A stretch of DNA of 64,000 nt from Thauera humireducens. GTDB taxonomy: Bacteria > Pseudomonadota > Gammaproteobacteria > Burkholderiales > Rhodocyclaceae. Location of the stretch: contig NZ_CP014646.1 of the NCBI RefSeq assembly GCF_001051995.2, positions 3,906,001-3,970,000 on the forward strand. Reading direction: 5' to 3'. Positions 9,207 to 19,912 of the stretch are shown here, piece after piece. The stretch's first letter is position 1. The number at the start of each line of letters is the position of its first letter. The position numbers and the translations under genes are program-made. The notes beneath the pieces are model-generated. The model had not been told where the DNA came from, did not search any database, and was given only the letters and a program-made list of their open reading frames with translations.

Positions 9207-9883
9207 GCGCCAGCGCGCGCTTCGCGCCGCGGGCCGTGTTGTTCGACCTCGACGGTACCTTGCTCGACACCATCGCCGACCTGGCCGACGCCGCCAACCT
9301 CATGCTGGCCGAACTCGGCCGGCCGGTACGCAGCCAGGAAGAGGTCCACAGCTTCGTCGGCAAAGGCATTCCCAATCTCGTGCGGCGCTGCATGACCGAG
9401 GGCACGCGTGCGACCGAGGCCGAGATCGAGACCGCGGTGGCGGTCTTTCGCCGCCACTATGCGGTAGTCAATGGCGCGCGCACCGCGATCTACCCCGGCG
9501 TGATCGAAACCCTGCAGGCCTTGCGCGGGCGCGACATCCGGCTGGCGGTCGTCACCAACAAGGCCGAGGCCTTCACGTTGCCGCTGCTCGAGCGCATGGG
9601 TATCGCCACGCATTTCGACACCGTCGTCAGCGGTGACACGCTGCCGGTGAAGAAGCCGGATCCGGCGACCGTGCGCCTGGCGTGCGAGCGACTTGGCGTG
9701 GCGCCGACCGAAGCGCTGATGATCGGCGACTCCGCCAACGACGCGCTGGCGGCGCAGGGTGCAGGCATGCCGGTGCTGCTGGTCACCTATGGTTACAGCG
9801 AAGGCGTGCCGGTGGACACCATCGAATGCGATGGGCTACTATCGAACGCACTTCAGGCCCTCGATCATATCGTTACCGCATAA
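9203..9883 (+). CDS. gph: phosphoglycolate phosphatase
   Basis: A 226-residue HAD-superfamily phosphatase removing phosphate from 2-phosphoglycolate. Motif I is [11 protein letters not shown] near residue 15, motif II VVTNK, and motifs [16 protein letters not shown] and [13 protein letters not shown] helical cap domain lies between motifs I and II. It overlaps rpe by four bases. The rpe-gph-trpE order is common in betaproteobacteria; the trp genes follow after a 228-base gap holding a leader ORF. Confidence 0.93.
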   Translation: MSASARFAPRAVLFDLDGTLLDTIADLADAANLMLAELGRPVRSQEEVHSFVGKGIPNLVRRCMTEGTRATEAEIETAVAVFRRHYAVVNGARTAIYPGVIETLQALRGRDIRLAVVTNKAEAFTLPLLERMGIATHFDTVVSGDTLPVKKPDPATVRLACERLGVAPTEALMIGDSANDALAAQGAGMPVLLVTYGYSEGVPVDTIECDGLLSNALQALDHIVTA

Positions 9884-9925
9884 GTGCGGGTCTGTCGGCA
9901 CACTCCACTACAGATCGACATCGTG

Positions 9926-10015
9926 ATGCTCGCACCCCGGGATCGCTTCCTCACCGCCCTCTCCACCGTCCAGCCCGGCTGGCACGGTGGCTGGCGTTGG
10001 CCTTTGGGCCACTGA
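9926..10015 (+). CDS. trpL: putative trp leader peptide
   Basis: A 29-codon ORF in the gph-trpE gap, from ATG at 9926 (GTG at 9923 also possible) to TGA at 10013. Three Trp codons fall within seven residues near its end (WHGGWRW; TGG at 9980, 9992 and 9998). Such clustering just before trpE is the hallmark of ribosome-mediated attenuation: scarce Trp-tRNA stalls the ribosome and changes the downstream RNA fold. The ribosome-binding site is weak. The call rests on composition and position; expression is not shown. Confidence 0.6.
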   Translation: MLAPRDRFLTALSTVQPGWHGGWRWPLGH

Positions 10016-10060
10016 ACGCGACTCCCCCAGCGGGGTCCCGTGCGCCAAGGCGCGCCGGCC
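10016..10060 (+). promoter_or_regulatory. possible trp attenuator structures
   Basis: Right after the leader ORF, CTCCCC/GGGGTC (about 10022-10036) and GCGCC/GGCGC (10042-10053) can form GC-rich stems, and GGCC-GGCC (10000-10010) overlaps the Trp codons. No T tract follows, so a classical intrinsic terminator is not evident and the alternative folds are unproven. Confidence 0.35.
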
Positions 10061-10111
10061 ATCCCGCCCGCTGCAGCACCGTCCGCTCGAACCGACTCAC
10101 GTGGAGCCTCC

Positions 10112-11587
10112 ATGCTCGAACAAGAATTCAATGCCCTGGCCGCCGAGGGTTACAACCGCATTCCGGTCACGCTCGAGACCTTCGCCGATCTCGACACGCC
10201 GCTGTCCATCTACCTGAAGCTCGCCAACGAGCCCTACACCTACCTGCTCGAATCGGTGCAGGGCGGCGAACGCTTCGGCCGCTATTCCTTCATCGGCCTG
10301 TCGTCGCCGACCCGCATCGAGGTCTATGACCGCTCGGCGCTGCTGCTCACCGGCAACCGCCTGGTCGAGCGCCGCGACTACGGTGATCCGCTCAACTTCG
10401 TCGCCGAGTTCATGAACCGCATCAAGGTGCCGCCGCGCGAGCACCTGCCGCGCTTCGCCGGCGGCCTGGTCGGCTGCTTCGGCTACGACACGGTGCGCTA
10501 CATCGAGCCCAAGCTGGCCAAGACCGACAAGCCCGACCCCGTCGGCACGCCCGACATCCTGCTGCTGCTGTCCGAGGAAGTCGCCATCGTCGACAACCTC
10601 AGCGGCAAGCTGACCCTGGTCGTGTATGCCGAGCCGGAGGTGCCCGGCGCCTTCAAGCGTGCGCAGAAGCGCCTTCGCGACCTGCTGGCCCGCCTGCGTG
10701 CGCCGGTGCAGGTGCCCGAGGATTCGCGTGCCGAGCCCGCGACTGCGGTGTCGAGCTTCGGCGAGGATGCGTTCAAGGACGCGGTGCGCCGTGCCAAGCA
10801 GTACATCGTCGATGGCGACGTGATGCAGGTCGTGCTGTCGCAGCGCATGAGCAAGCCCTACGCGGCAAGCCCGATGGCGCTGTACCGCGCGATCCGCTCG
10901 CTGAATCCCTCGCCCTACATGTTCTATTTCAACTTCGAGGATTTCCACGTCGTCGGCGCCTCGCCCGAGATCCTGACGCGGCTCGAGGACGACGTCGTCA
11001 CCGTGCGTCCGATCGCAGGCACGCGCAAGCGGGGCGCCACGGTGGCCGAGGACGTGGCGCTGGAGAAGGACCTGCTGGCCGATGCGAAGGAGATTGCGGA
11101 GCACGTCCAGTTGCTCGACCTCGGCCGCAACGATGCCGGCCGCGTGTCGCAGACCGGTACGGTGAGGGTCACCGAGCGCTTCACCATCGAGCGCTATTCG
11201 CACGTGATGCACATCGTCTCCAATGTCGAGGGCAAGCTCAAGGACGGCCTCAACGCGCTGGCCGTGCTGCGTGCCACCTTCCCGGCGGGCACGGTGTCGG
11301 GCGCGCCCAAGGTGCGGGCGATGGAGATCATCGACGAGCTCGAGCCGGTCAAGCGCGGCATCTACGCCGGCGCGGTCGGCTACCTGGGTTTCCACGGCGA
11401 CATGGACCTCGCGATCGCGATCCGCACCGCGGTCATCAAGGATGGCCAGATCCATGTGCAAGCGGGCGCCGGCATCGTTGCCGATTCCGACCCCGATGCC
11501 GAATGGCAGGAAACCCAGAGCAAGGCGCGCGCCATGCTGCGTGCCGCCGAGATGGCCGAAGGTGGCCTGGACACCGAGGTGAAGTGA
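10112..11587 (+). CDS. trpE: anthranilate synthase component I
   Basis: A 491-residue enzyme converting chorismate plus ammonia to anthranilate, the first step of tryptophan synthesis. The N-terminal regulatory domain contains [18 protein letters not shown], whose LLES element is part of the Trp feedback site. The C-terminal chorismate-binding domain carries [31 protein letters not shown] and [21 protein letters not shown] at 10112 (GTGGAG upstream) gives the family N-terminus. It pairs with TrpG, encoded 10 bases downstream. Confidence 0.96.
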   Translation: MLEQEFNALAAEGYNRIPVTLETFADLDTPLSIYLKLANEPYTYLLESVQGGERFGRYSFIGLSSPTRIEVYDRSALLLTGNRLVERRDYGDPLNFVAEFMNRIKVPPREHLPRFAGGLVGCFGYDTVRYIEPKLAKTDKPDPVGTPDILLLLSEEVAIVDNLSGKLTLVVYAEPEVPGAFKRAQKRLRDLLARLRAPVQVPEDSRAEPATAVSSFGEDAFKDAVRRAKQYIVDGDVMQVVLSQRMSKPYAASPMALYRAIRSLNPSPYMFYFNFEDFHVVGASPEILTRLEDDVVTVRPIAGTRKRGATVAEDVALEKDLLADAKEIAEHVQLLDLGRNDAGRVSQTGTVRVTERFTIERYSHVMHIVSNVEGKLKDGLNALAVLRATFPAGTVSGAPKVRAMEIIDELEPVKRGIYAGAVGYLGFHGDMDLAIAIRTAVIKDGQIHVQAGAGIVADSDPDAEWQETQSKARAMLRAAEMAEGGLDTEVK

Positions 11588-11597
11588 GGGTGATGAC

Positions 11598-12185
11598 ATG
11601 CTGCTGATGATCGACAACTACGACAGCTTCACCTACAATCTGGTGCAGTACTTCGGCGAACTGGGCGCCACGGTGAAGGTGTATCGCAACGACGAGATCA
11701 CCCTCGATCAGATCGAGGCGATGAAGCCCGACCAGCTCGTCATCTCGCCCGGGCCGTGCTCTCCGGCGGAGGCCGGCATCTCGGTGCCGGCCATCAAGGC
11801 GTTTGCCGGCAAGCTCCCCATCCTCGGTGTCTGCCTCGGCCACCAGAGCATCGGTGCGGCCTTCGGCGGGCGCATCGTGCATGCGCAGAAGCTCATGCAC
11901 GGCAAGACCTCGCCGGTGCATCACAAGGACGTCGGCGTGTTCCGCGGCTTGCCCAACCCGCTCACCTGCACCCGCTATCACTCGCTCGCGATTGAACGCG
12001 ACAGCCTGCCGGCGTGTCTGGAAATTACCGCCTGGACCGACGACGGGGAAATCATGGGCGTGCGCCACCGGACGCTGGATGTCGAGGGCGTGCAGTTCCA
12101 CCCCGAATCGATCCTGACCGAGCGCGGCCACGACCTGCTGCGCAACTTTCTCGACCGCAGCGGCCCCGTGCCCGCCGCCGCCTGA
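11598..12185 (+). CDS. trpG: anthranilate synthase component II, glutamine amidotransferase
   Basis: A 195-residue class I glutamine amidotransferase that supplies ammonia to TrpE and may also serve 4-amino-4-deoxychorismate synthase as PabA. It starts [19 protein letters not shown]. The nucleophile Cys is in [10 protein letters not shown] (near residue 79) and the His-Glu pair in VQFHPESIL (near 168-170). SPGPCSP is the oxyanion-side loop. Confidence 0.95.
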   Translation: MLLMIDNYDSFTYNLVQYFGELGATVKVYRNDEITLDQIEAMKPDQLVISPGPCSPAEAGISVPAIKAFAGKLPILGVCLGHQSIGAAFGGRIVHAQKLMHGKTSPVHHKDVGVFRGLPNPLTCTRYHSLAIERDSLPACLEITAWTDDGEIMGVRHRTLDVEGVQFHPESILTERGHDLLRNFLDRSGPVPAAA

Positions 12186-12199
12186 TCCCGGACGACACC

Positions 12200-13246
12200 A
12201 TGCCCAACACGATCACGCCCCAGCAGGCCCTGCAACGCACCATCGAGCACCGCGAGATCTTCTACGACGAGATGCTGTCGCTGATGCGCCAGATCATGGC
12301 CGGCGAGGTGTCGCCGGTCATGACCGCGGCCATCCTCACCGGTTTGCGCGTCAAGAAGGAGACCATCGGCGAGATCTCCGCCGCCGCAACCGTGATGCGG
12401 GAGATGTCGACCAAGGTCGAGGTCAAGCCACCGCATGATCACTTCCTGGATGTGGTCGGCACCGGCGGCGATGGTGCCAACACGTTCAACATTTCCACCA
12501 CGACGATCTTCGTTGCCGCGGCGGCGGGCGCGCGCGTCGCCAAGCATGGCGGGCGCGGCGTGTCGTCGAAGTCCGGCGCGGCCGACGTCATCGAGGCGCT
12601 CGGTGTCAATCTCGACCTCACGCCAGTGCAGGTCGCCGAATGCATCGAGGCCACCGGCATCGGTTTCATGTATGCCCCGGCCCACCACAGCGCGATGAAG
12701 AACGTGGCGGCAGTGCGGCGCGAGATGGGGGTGCGGACGCTGTTCAACATCCTCGGTCCGCTGACCAACCCGGCCGGAGCACCCAACACGCTGATGGGCG
12801 TGTTCCACCCCGACCTCGTCGGCATCCAGGCGCGCGTGATGGAGCGACTGGGCGCCAATCATGTGCTGGTCGTGCATGGCCTCGATGGCATGGACGAGGT
12901 CAGCTTGGGCGGCGCGACCCTGGTGGGCGAGCTGAAGAACGGCCAGGTCCGTGAATACGAGATCCACCCCGAGGATTTCGACATTCCGATGGCCAGCAGC
13001 CGCAACCTGCGCGTAGAGAATGCCGACGAATCGCGCGAGGTGCTGCTTGGCGTGCTGAACAACCAGCCGGGGCCTGCGCGCGACATCGTCGTGTTCAATT
13101 CCGGCGTGGCCCTGTACGCGGCCAACCTGGTCGACTCGATCGGCGAGGGCGTGCGGCGTGCGCGCGAAGTCATCGAGAGTGGTGCGGCACGCGCCAAGCT
13201 CGACGAGTTCGTACGCTTCACCCAGCAGTTCCGGAGTGCGCAATGA
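12200..13246 (+). CDS. trpD: anthranilate phosphoribosyltransferase
   Basis: A 348-residue enzyme transferring phosphoribose from PRPP to anthranilate. It has [15 protein letters not shown] (PRPP site, about 88-102), [22 protein letters not shown], and the [37 protein letters not shown] region that binds anthranilate. The start at 12200 follows the trpG stop by 14 bases. It ends overlapping trpC by four bases. Confidence 0.96.
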   Translation: MPNTITPQQALQRTIEHREIFYDEMLSLMRQIMAGEVSPVMTAAILTGLRVKKETIGEISAAATVMREMSTKVEVKPPHDHFLDVVGTGGDGANTFNISTTTIFVAAAAGARVAKHGGRGVSSKSGAADVIEALGVNLDLTPVQVAECIEATGIGFMYAPAHHSAMKNVAAVRREMGVRTLFNILGPLTNPAGAPNTLMGVFHPDLVGIQARVMERLGANHVLVVHGLDGMDEVSLGGATLVGELKNGQVREYEIHPEDFDIPMASSRNLRVENADESREVLLGVLNNQPGPARDIVVFNSGVALYAANLVDSIGEGVRRAREVIESGAARAKLDEFVRFTQQFRSAQ

Positions 13247-14040
13247 CCGACATCCTGAAGAAGATCTGCGCGGTCAAGGTCGAGGAGGTTGCGGCCGCCT
13301 CAGCCACGAGGCCGCTATCCGTCGTCCGTGACGACGCCGAGGCGGCGCCTGCCGTACGCGATTTCGTCGGTGCCATCCGCACCCGGCATGCCGCAGGGCG
13401 CGCTGCGGTCATCGCCGAGATCAAGAAGGCCAGCCCGTCCAAGGGCGTGATCCGCGCCGACTTCCGGCCGGCCGACATCGCCGCGTCCTACGAGCGCGCG
13501 GGTGCTGCCTGCCTGTCGGTGCTGACCGACCGCCCCTTCTTCCAGGGTGCGCCCGAGTACCTGCAGGCGGCCCGTGCTGCCTGCCACCTGCCGGTGCTGC
13601 GCAAGGACTTCCTCGTCGACCCCTATCAGGTGTTCGAGGCACGTGCGATGGGGGCGGATGCGATCCTGCTGATCGCCGCGTGCCTCGAGCTGCCGCTGAT
13701 GCGCGACATGGAGCAGATCGCCATCGCGCTCGGCATGTCGGTGCTGGTCGAGGTGCATGACGCGGGCGAGCTCGAACTCGCGCTGCAACTGCAGACGCCG
13801 CTGATCGGCATCAACAACCGCAATCTGCGCACCTTCGAGGTCTCGCTGCAGACCACGCTCGACCTGCTGCCGCGCATCGCCACCGGGGCGGCGGGACGCA
13901 TCGTCGTCACCGAATCCGGCATCCTCAAGCCCGAAGACGTGAGCCTGATGCGGGACAACGCGGTGCAGACCTTCCTCGTCGGCGAGGCCTTCATGCGTGT
14001 CGATGATCCGGGCGAGGGCCTGCGCGCCCTGTTCGGCTAG
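13243..14040 (+). CDS. trpC: indole-3-glycerol phosphate synthase
   Basis: A 265-residue TIM barrel closing CdRP to indole-3-glycerol phosphate. Conserved blocks are [66 protein letters not shown] and VTESGI, which include the catalytic Lys and Glu residues. It is monofunctional, not fused to TrpF. The next steps (trpF, trpBA) are not encoded in this window. Confidence 0.96.
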   Translation: MTDILKKICAVKVEEVAAASATRPLSVVRDDAEAAPAVRDFVGAIRTRHAAGRAAVIAEIKKASPSKGVIRADFRPADIAASYERAGAACLSVLTDRPFFQGAPEYLQAARAACHLPVLRKDFLVDPYQVFEARAMGADAILLIAACLELPLMRDMEQIAIALGMSVLVEVHDAGELELALQLQTPLIGINNRNLRTFEVSLQTTLDLLPRIATGAAGRIVVTESGILKPEDVSLMRDNAVQTFLVGEAFMRVDDPGEGLRALFG

Positions 14041-14070
14041 GCCGGGCCCCGCAACGCGTCCGGGCGTCCG

Positions 14071-17000
14071 ATGAACGACGAGCCGACGCCGGCCGGGAAC
14101 GGGTCCGGGTCCGCGAACGGGCCGCGGCGCCAGCGACAGCGCGTTCGCCTGTGGCGGTGCGTGGCGCTTGCCATCGTGCTCGTGCTGGCGCTGGTGGCCG
14201 GCGTTGTGGCCTGGCTGGTCGGCACGCGCTCCGGGCTGGAGGCCGCGGTGGCGCTGGCGCAGCGTGCGACCGGCGGCGCGCTGCAGATCGACGGTGCCCA
14301 CGGGCGCGTCCTCGGTCCGCTACGCATCGATGCGCTGCGCTACCACACGCCGGACCTGCGACTCCACCTCGAAGCGCTCGAGCTCGACTGGCAGGCCGTG
14401 CCGCTCCTGCAGCGTCGGCTGGTGGTCGACCGGCTCGCGGTCGCGCGCATCGAGCTGGCTCGCCGCAGCGATGAGGCTTCCAATGCACTGCCGACGCCAC
14501 CCGGCGACCTGCAACTGCCGCTGCAGGTCGAGCTGCGCTCCCTGACCCTGGGTCGCTTCGACTTGCGGGAACTGGGCATCGGCGCCGGGTCTCCGGCTGA
14601 GCCGGCTGGCGATCCGGTCAGCGAGGCCGCGCGCCAGCTCGACGAGGCGGCCGAGACCCTGGGCAACCCGGCCGAGGCTGCGGAGGATGCGGTTCAGATT
14701 GCCGCCGGGCAGGGGTTCTGGCTGGCGGACCTGAGCGCCGCGATCGACAGCGATGGCCGCCGGCATGCGTTGCGCGCGTTGTCCCTGACCTTGCCACAGG
14801 GGCAGCTGACCCTGGCGGCGCGTATCGACGGCCTTGCGCCCTTCGCGCTGGACGCCAGCGGCCGCTTCGACGGAGCGTTCGAGGGCCGTGCCTTCGAGGC
14901 CCGTCTCACCGTTGGCGAGACCTTGCTGGCGCCGAAGGTCGCGGTGGAGGCGTCCGCCGAAGGGCTCACGGCGCATGCGGAGCTGCGTGCGGCACCCTTC
15001 AGCGACACGCCGCTGCGCGCACTCAAGCTTTCGGCCGGAGAGATCGATCCGGCCGCGTTCGTCGCAGAGGCGCCGCGTGCCGCTCTCAGCATCGAGGCGG
15101 AGCTGGCCGCGGCAGAGGGCACGGCGACCTTACTCGCCGGACCCATCCGCCTGACGAACCGCAGCCCGGCGGCGGTCGATGCCGGGGGGCTCCCCCTCCT
15201 TTCGCTGGCGGGCATCCTCGACTGGACGCAGGCGGCGATCGCCGTGGATGCGCTCGACATCCGTCTGCCGGGGGAAGGGCGCGTCAGCGGTCACCTGGAG
15301 TGGCGCCCGCCGAGGGCTGCGACCGGAGAAGCCTCGCTGCAGCGAGGCGTCGGCCAACTCACCGCGGCGCTGGAACTGGCGGGCATCGACATGCGCAGCC
15401 TGGATGGACGCCTACCACGCCAGCGGCTGGCTGGCCGCGTGGAGGCCGAAGGCGACGCGCAGCGCCAGCAGGCCGTGCTGGCGCTCGCGCTCGGTGCGGC
15501 GCGTATCGACGCCCGCGCCGAGTTGAGCGCAGTGACCGCAGAGACGGGTGCCGGCAGCCCGGCGCAACGTGCCGATCCGGCCGAATCCGGTGCTGGCGCC
15601 GCTGCCGTCGGCCCTGCACACGATGGCGGGAACGAGGGTGTGGTGGCGGACGGGCCGCCCCGCCACTTCATGCTCGACGCGACGCTGCGCAACCTCGATC
15701 CGCGTGCCTGGCTGGCCGAAGCGCCACAGGCGCGGCTGAACCTCGATCTCAAGGCGTCGGGCGAACTGTCCGAGCGGGGTGTGCCGCTCACGCTGGCGGC
15801 GACCTTCAACATTCCGGACAGCCGGCTCGAAGGCCTGGCGCTGGGCGGGAAGGGCCGTGTGCGCGTCGAGGGCATGCGCCTGCCAGAGGTCGAGCTTGCG
15901 CTTCAACTCGCCGGTAACACCTTGCGTGCGGACGGTGCCTGGGGCGGAGCGGGCGATACGCTCAACCTGGCGCTCGATGCGCCGCGACTCGATGCGCTCG
16001 GTCACGGCCTGGGAGGACGTGCCGGCGCTCGCGGTCAGATGCGCGGCACGCTGGCGGCGCCGGCCGGCGAAGTGCAGTTCTTCGGTGAGGCCCTGCGCCT
16101 GCCAGGCAAGGTACGCCTGCTCGGCGCGAACGGCGCGGCCCGCCTGGAGGCCGGCGCCGATGGGCCGTTCCAGCTGTCCGCCGGGCTGACCGGGCTGGGA
16201 CCACTGGGTACGGACGCTGACGGTGTTGCCTTACCGGACTGGCTGGCCAGCGCACGCCTGTCTGCATCCGGTACGCGCGCCCGGCACGAACTGGAGCTCG
16301 CGCTGCAGACGCCCGTTCGCGATGATGGCGCGGACAGCCTGCGCCTGGGCTTGCAGGGTGGGTTCGAGCAGGTGGCGCGGGGGCCGAGTTGGGCGGGCGA
16401 ACTGAGGGTGTTCGAGACGGCCGGACGCTTCGTGTCGCGTCTCGTGGCGCCTGCGCGCCTCCTCGTGTCACCGACGGCGCTCAGCCTCGGCGCCGCGGAG
16501 CTCAGTGCCGGCGAAAACGGTCGCATTCGCCTGGAGGAGACGGCCTGGTCGCCGCGGAAGGCGGTCGCGCGCGGCGCGCTGAGCGGACTCAGCTTCGGCC
16601 TCGTGTCGCGGCCCGACGGCCGCCCCCGGCGCGGTCCCGGACCGCTGGTGCTGGGCGCTGACTGGGATCTGTCGATGGGCGACACGCTCGACGGTCAGTT
16701 GCGCGTGTTCCGTGAGGCCGGCGACCTGACGGTCGAGGGGGAGATCCGCACCCGGCTCGGGCTTGAGGCGCTGGAGGCGGTGCTCACCGCACGCGGCGAC
16801 CGCCTGACGCTCACCGCGGATGCGCGCGGCAGCGAGTTCGGCCGGCTGCAGGCCCGTGCCGGCCTGCGTGCGCGGCGCACGGCTGATGGGCAATGGACGC
16901 TGCCGCCGGACACGGCCCTGTCCGGCGCGGCGGAGCTCGACATGCCGTCCATCACCTGGTTGGGCCGGCTGATGCGCGAGAACGTCGAGACCGCGGGCCG

Positions 17001-18282
17001 GCTGCAGGGGCGGGTCGAGTTGGCCGGCACGCTTGATGCGCCGCTCGCCAGCGGCCGGCTCGACGGTCGCGCGCTGCAGGTGGCGCTCGTCGACCAGGGG
17101 CTGATCCTGTCGGGGGGCGAATTCACCGCCAGCTTCGACAGCGACCGGGTGCGGCTCGAGCGACTCGCCTTCGTGTCGCCGAACCGCGTGCGTCCGCGTG
17201 AGAGCCGCATCCCCTTCGCGCGCCTGACCGCCGAGCCCGGCCGCTTTACCGCCAGCGGCGAGGTGCTGCTCGACAGTGGTGCGGGCAGCTTCCGCTTCGC
17301 TGCCGACCGCCTGCCGCTGCTGCAGCGTGACGATCGCTGGATGATCCTGTCGGGCCAGGGTACGGCGCGCAGCAGCTGGAGTTCGCTCACGCTCGATGCG
17401 GATTTCCGCGCCGACGCCGGCTACATCGAGTTCGCCGAGACGCTGCCACCGAGCCTGTCGGACGACGTCGTCGTGCTCGGTCGCGACGAGGCGCGCAGCG
17501 GCACCTTTGCGGTCGAGGCGGACGTGCGCGTCGGTCTGGGCGATGCGCTCTACCTTTCGGCGATGGGGCTGGAGACACGGCTGGCGGGCGATCTGCGCCT
17601 GCGCCTGCGTCCCGGTCAGGCGCTGTCGGCCGTCGGCACCATCTCCACGGTGGGCGGCAGCTATCGCGGCTATGGGCAGAACCTCGTCATCGATCGCGGC
17701 GTGGTCAACTTCCAGGGGCCACTCGACGCGCCCGGTCTCAACATCGTCGCCCTGCGCAAGGGGCTGGCGGTGGAGGCCGGCGTCGCCGTCACCGGCAGCG
17801 CCAAGCGACCGCAGGTCCGCCTGGTGTCCGAGCCGAACGTGCCCGACCCGGAGAAACTCTCGTGGATCGTGCTCGGCCGTGCGCCGGATGCCGGCGCGGG
17901 CGCCGATCTCGGCCTGCTGCTGCCGGCGGCGCAGGCGCTGCTGGGCGGACCGGGCGGTGGCATGACCGACGAACTGTCGCGCAGCCTCGGCTTCGACAGC
18001 TTCTCGATCGGCCAGGGCGAACTCAACAGCACCTCGCGCGCCGCGACCAGCCGTGTGGTCGGCGGCGGCTCGACGATCGCCAGCGGGCCATCTGTCTCCG
18101 GCCAGGTGCTGAGCCTGGGCAAGCGCCTCGGCACCGACCTGTTCCTGTCCTTCGAGCAGAGCCTGGGCGGTGCCGAAACCCTGGTGAAGCTCAGCTACCA
18201 GCTGTCGCGCCGCCTGTCGCTCGTCGCGCGCGGCGGTACCGACAACTCGCTCGATCTCTATTACAGCTTCTCCTTCCGCTGA
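14071..18282 (+). CDS. TamB-like translocation/assembly module protein (DUF490)
   Basis: A 1403-residue protein with one N-terminal membrane anchor (about 27-52, [20 protein letters not shown]) and a long repetitive beta-rich periplasmic body. The C-terminal ~350 residues form the TamB (DUF490) domain, with [36 protein letters not shown] and a terminal YYSFSFR. TamB-family proteins bridge inner and outer membranes for outer-membrane protein assembly or phospholipid transport. Length is typical, but the partner TamA (Omp85 family), usually immediately upstream, is absent here; trpC occupies that place. Confidence 0.85.
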   Translation: MNDEPTPAGNGSGSANGPRRQRQRVRLWRCVALAIVLVLALVAGVVAWLVGTRSGLEAAVALAQRATGGALQIDGAHGRVLGPLRIDALRYHTPDLRLHLEALELDWQAVPLLQRRLVVDRLAVARIELARRSDEASNALPTPPGDLQLPLQVELRSLTLGRFDLRELGIGAGSPAEPAGDPVSEAARQLDEAAETLGNPAEAAEDAVQIAAGQGFWLADLSAAIDSDGRRHALRALSLTLPQGQLTLAARIDGLAPFALDASGRFDGAFEGRAFEARLTVGETLLAPKVAVEASAEGLTAHAELRAAPFSDTPLRALKLSAGEIDPAAFVAEAPRAALSIEAELAAAEGTATLLAGPIRLTNRSPAAVDAGGLPLLSLAGILDWTQAAIAVDALDIRLPGEGRVSGHLEWRPPRAATGEASLQRGVGQLTAALELAGIDMRSLDGRLPRQRLAGRVEAEGDAQRQQAVLALALGAARIDARAELSAVTAETGAGSPAQRADPAESGAGAAAVGPAHDGGNEGVVADGPPRHFMLDATLRNLDPRAWLAEAPQARLNLDLKASGELSERGVPLTLAATFNIPDSRLEGLALGGKGRVRVEGMRLPEVELALQLAGNTLRADGAWGGAGDTLNLALDAPRLDALGHGLGGRAGARGQMRGTLAAPAGEVQFFGEALRLPGKVRLLGANGAARLEAGADGPFQLSAGLTGLGPLGTDADGVALPDWLASARLSASGTRARHELELALQTPVRDDGADSLRLGLQGGFEQVARGPSWAGELRVFETAGRFVSRLVAPARLLVSPTALSLGAAELSAGENGRIRLEETAWSPRKAVARGALSGLSFGLVSRPDGRPRRGPGPLVLGADWDLSMGDTLDGQLRVFREAGDLTVEGEIRTRLGLEALEAVLTARGDRLTLTADARGSEFGRLQARAGLRARRTADGQWTLPPDTALSGAAELDMPSITWLGRLMRENVETAGRLQGRVELAGTLDAPLASGRLDGRALQVALVDQGLILSGGEFTASFDSDRVRLERLAFVSPNRVRPRESRIPFARLTAEPGRFTASGEVLLDSGAGSFRFAADRLPLLQRDDRWMILSGQGTARSSWSSLTLDADFRADAGYIEFAETLPPSLSDDVVVLGRDEARSGTFAVEADVRVGLGDALYLSAMGLETRLAGDLRLRLRPGQALSAVGTISTVGGSYRGYGQNLVIDRGVVNFQGPLDAPGLNIVALRKGLAVEAGVAVTGSAKRPQVRLVSEPNVPDPEKLSWIVLGRAPDAGAGADLGLLLPAAQALLGGPGGGMTDELSRSLGFDSFSIGQGELNSTSRAATSRVVGGGSTIASGPSVSGQVLSLGKRLGTDLFLSFEQSLGGAETLVKLSYQLSRRLSLVARGGTDNSLDLYYSFSFR

Positions 18283-18381
18283 GTCAGCCGGTCCGACGCT
18301 GGCGCTTGCGGCGGGTGGGGAATGAATGCGTCTGGCCGCGGTCTGTGCAGGCAGACCGATCACCCTTGGAGTGCAAGCAAG

Positions 18382-18948
18382 ATGACCGAATCGCAACTGT
18401 CCCCCGCTCTCGAGACCGCCATCCTGGGTGGAGGCTGCTTCTGGTGCCTCGAGGCTGTGTTCCTCGAGGTCGAGGGCGTCCACGCCGTGACCTCGGGCTA
18501 TTGCGGCGGTCACGTCGACGCCCCCACCTACCGCGCCGTGTGCACCGGGGGTACGGGGCATGCCGAAGTGGTGAAGATCGACTTCGATCCCGCCGTCGTC
18601 GGCTACCGCGAACTGCTGGAGATCTTCTTCACCATCCACGACCCGACCACGGTCGACCGGCAGGGCAACGACGTGGGGCCGCAGTATCGCTCGGTGATCT
18701 TCGTCACCAGCGACGACCAGCTGCATACCGCGCTGGCGCTGATCGAGGAACTGGGCGAGCTGCGCGTGTTCCCCAAGGCCATCGTGACCAGGGTCGAGCG
18801 CGCGCCGGCGTTCTGGCCGGCCGAGCCGGAACATCACGACTACTACACCCACAACAGCGACCAGCCCTACTGCCAGTACGTGGTGGCGCCCAAGATCGCG
18901 AAGTTTCGCGCCAAGTTCGGCGAGCGCCGCCGTCGCGACGGCAGGTAG
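18382..18948 (+). CDS. msrA: peptide methionine (S)-S-oxide reductase
   Basis: A 188-residue enzyme repairing methionine-S-sulfoxide. The catalytic Cys is in [12 protein letters not shown] (near residue 18), and [32 protein letters not shown] is the substrate region. ATG at 18382 fits the family length; an upstream in-frame ATG at 18322 would add 20 non-conserved residues. No MsrB domain is fused. Confidence 0.94.
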   Translation: MTESQLSPALETAILGGGCFWCLEAVFLEVEGVHAVTSGYCGGHVDAPTYRAVCTGGTGHAEVVKIDFDPAVVGYRELLEIFFTIHDPTTVDRQGNDVGPQYRSVIFVTSDDQLHTALALIEELGELRVFPKAIVTRVERAPAFWPAEPEHHDYYTHNSDQPYCQYVVAPKIAKFRAKFGERRRRDGR

Positions 18949-18951
18949 AAT
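18946..18951 (+). promoter_or_regulatory. candidate -10 box for the FKBP gene
   Basis: TAGAAT overlaps the msrA stop codon, 33 bases before the isomerase start. It suggests separate transcription, but no clear -35 was seen. Confidence 0.3.
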
Positions 18952-18983
18952 CGCGGTCTTTATCCCACGAGCAGGAGACGCGC

Positions 18984-19328
18984 ATGACCCAGACCACCAC
19001 CGCCAGCGGCCTCGTCATCGACGAAATCGAAGTCGGCACCGGCGAGACCGCCGTGAAGGGCAAGATGGTGTCGGTGCATTACACCGGCTGGCTGACCGAC
19101 GGCCGCAAGTTCGATTCGTCCAAGGATCGCAACGACCCCTTCAACTTCCCGCTCGGCGCCGGCCACGTCATCCGCGGCTGGGACGAAGGCGTGCAGGGCA
19201 TGCAGGAAGGCGGCAAGCGCAAGCTGACGATTCCGCCCGAGCTGGGCTACGGCGCGCGCGGCGCCGGCGGCGTGATTCCGCCCAACGCGACGCTGGTGTT
19301 CGAAGTCGAACTGCTGAAGGTGCTGTAA
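18984..19328 (+). CDS. FKBP-type peptidyl-prolyl cis-trans isomerase
   Basis: A 114-residue single-domain FKBP without signal peptide, hence cytoplasmic. It shows [37 protein letters not shown] and [23 protein letters not shown], covering the active-site aromatic and Asp residues. GCAGGAG precedes the start by 8 bases. It assists proline-limited protein folding. Confidence 0.94.
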   Translation: MTQTTTASGLVIDEIEVGTGETAVKGKMVSVHYTGWLTDGRKFDSSKDRNDPFNFPLGAGHVIRGWDEGVQGMQEGGKRKLTIPPELGYGARGAGGVIPPNATLVFEVELLKVL

Positions 19329-19424
19329 GCGCGGGCACCGCGGCCACCGCCCCGGCGGTGGCCGGTTCAGGCTGCACCTCATAACGACATGGCCACCGGC
19401 CGCATCCATCGAGGGATGGGAGAC

Positions 19425-19883
19425 ATGAAACTCGACCAGGTGCAGCGCAACATCCTGACGCTGCTGCAGAAAGATTCGACCCTCAGCACCCAGGCCCTGT
19501 CCGAGAAGGTGGGCATGTCGGCCACACCGTGCTGGCGGCGGGTGCGAGAGATGGAGGAGGCGGGCGTCATCCGCGGCTACGTGGCGCTGGTCGACCGCCA
19601 CAAGGTGGGGCTGGGCACCTGCGTGTGGGTGCGGGTGAAGCTCAAGCAGCACAGCGCCGACGTGCTCGACCGCTTCGAGCGGGTGGTTAAGGCCTGCGAG
19701 GAGGTCGTCGAATGCTACGAACTGCTGGGCGAGACCGACTGCCTGCTCAAGCTCTACCTGCCGAACCTCGAGGCGCTGTCGCTCTTCATGCACAACTTCC
19801 TGCTCAAGATCCCCGAGATCGACGTCACCCATTCGGCGGTGGCGCTGCGCGAGATCAAGAACGAAACGGCCCTGCCGCTGTAA
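19425..19883 (+). CDS. Lrp/AsnC family transcriptional regulator
   Basis: A 152-residue regulator. The N-terminal winged HTH (about 1-60) contains LDQVQRNILTLLQKDSTLS and SEKVGMSATPCWRRVREMEEAGVI. The C-terminal RAM/ligand-binding domain (about 65-150) contains YELLGETDCLLKL. The start at 19425 follows GGGAG; an upstream in-frame start at 19389 is less likely. Neighbouring genes for amino-acid uptake and keto-acid oxidation make an amino-acid ligand and local regulation plausible, but this is inferred from position. Confidence 0.9.
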   Translation: MKLDQVQRNILTLLQKDSTLSTQALSEKVGMSATPCWRRVREMEEAGVIRGYVALVDRHKVGLGTCVWVRVKLKQHSADVLDRFERVVKACEEVVECYELLGETDCLLKLYLPNLEALSLFMHNFLLKIPEIDVTHSAVALREIKNETALPL

Positions 19884-19898
19884 GGCGGGCAGGGCCGT
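19866..19898 (-). terminator. terminator between convergent lrp-type and transporter genes
   Basis: An 11-bp perfect stem (ACGGCCCTGCC, 19866-19876, with GGCAGGGCCGT, 19888-19898) spans the stop codon of the Lrp-type gene. On the minus strand it is followed by a T-rich TTCGTTCTT run, so it best serves the transporter gene. Confidence 0.55.
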
Positions 19899-19912
19899 CC
19901 GTGATCGACTGA

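Noticed and set aside
9987..10217. Alternative reading frames across the trp leader
   Set aside because: They cross the trpE start and have no homology; only the Trp-rich frame ending at 10015 is plausible.
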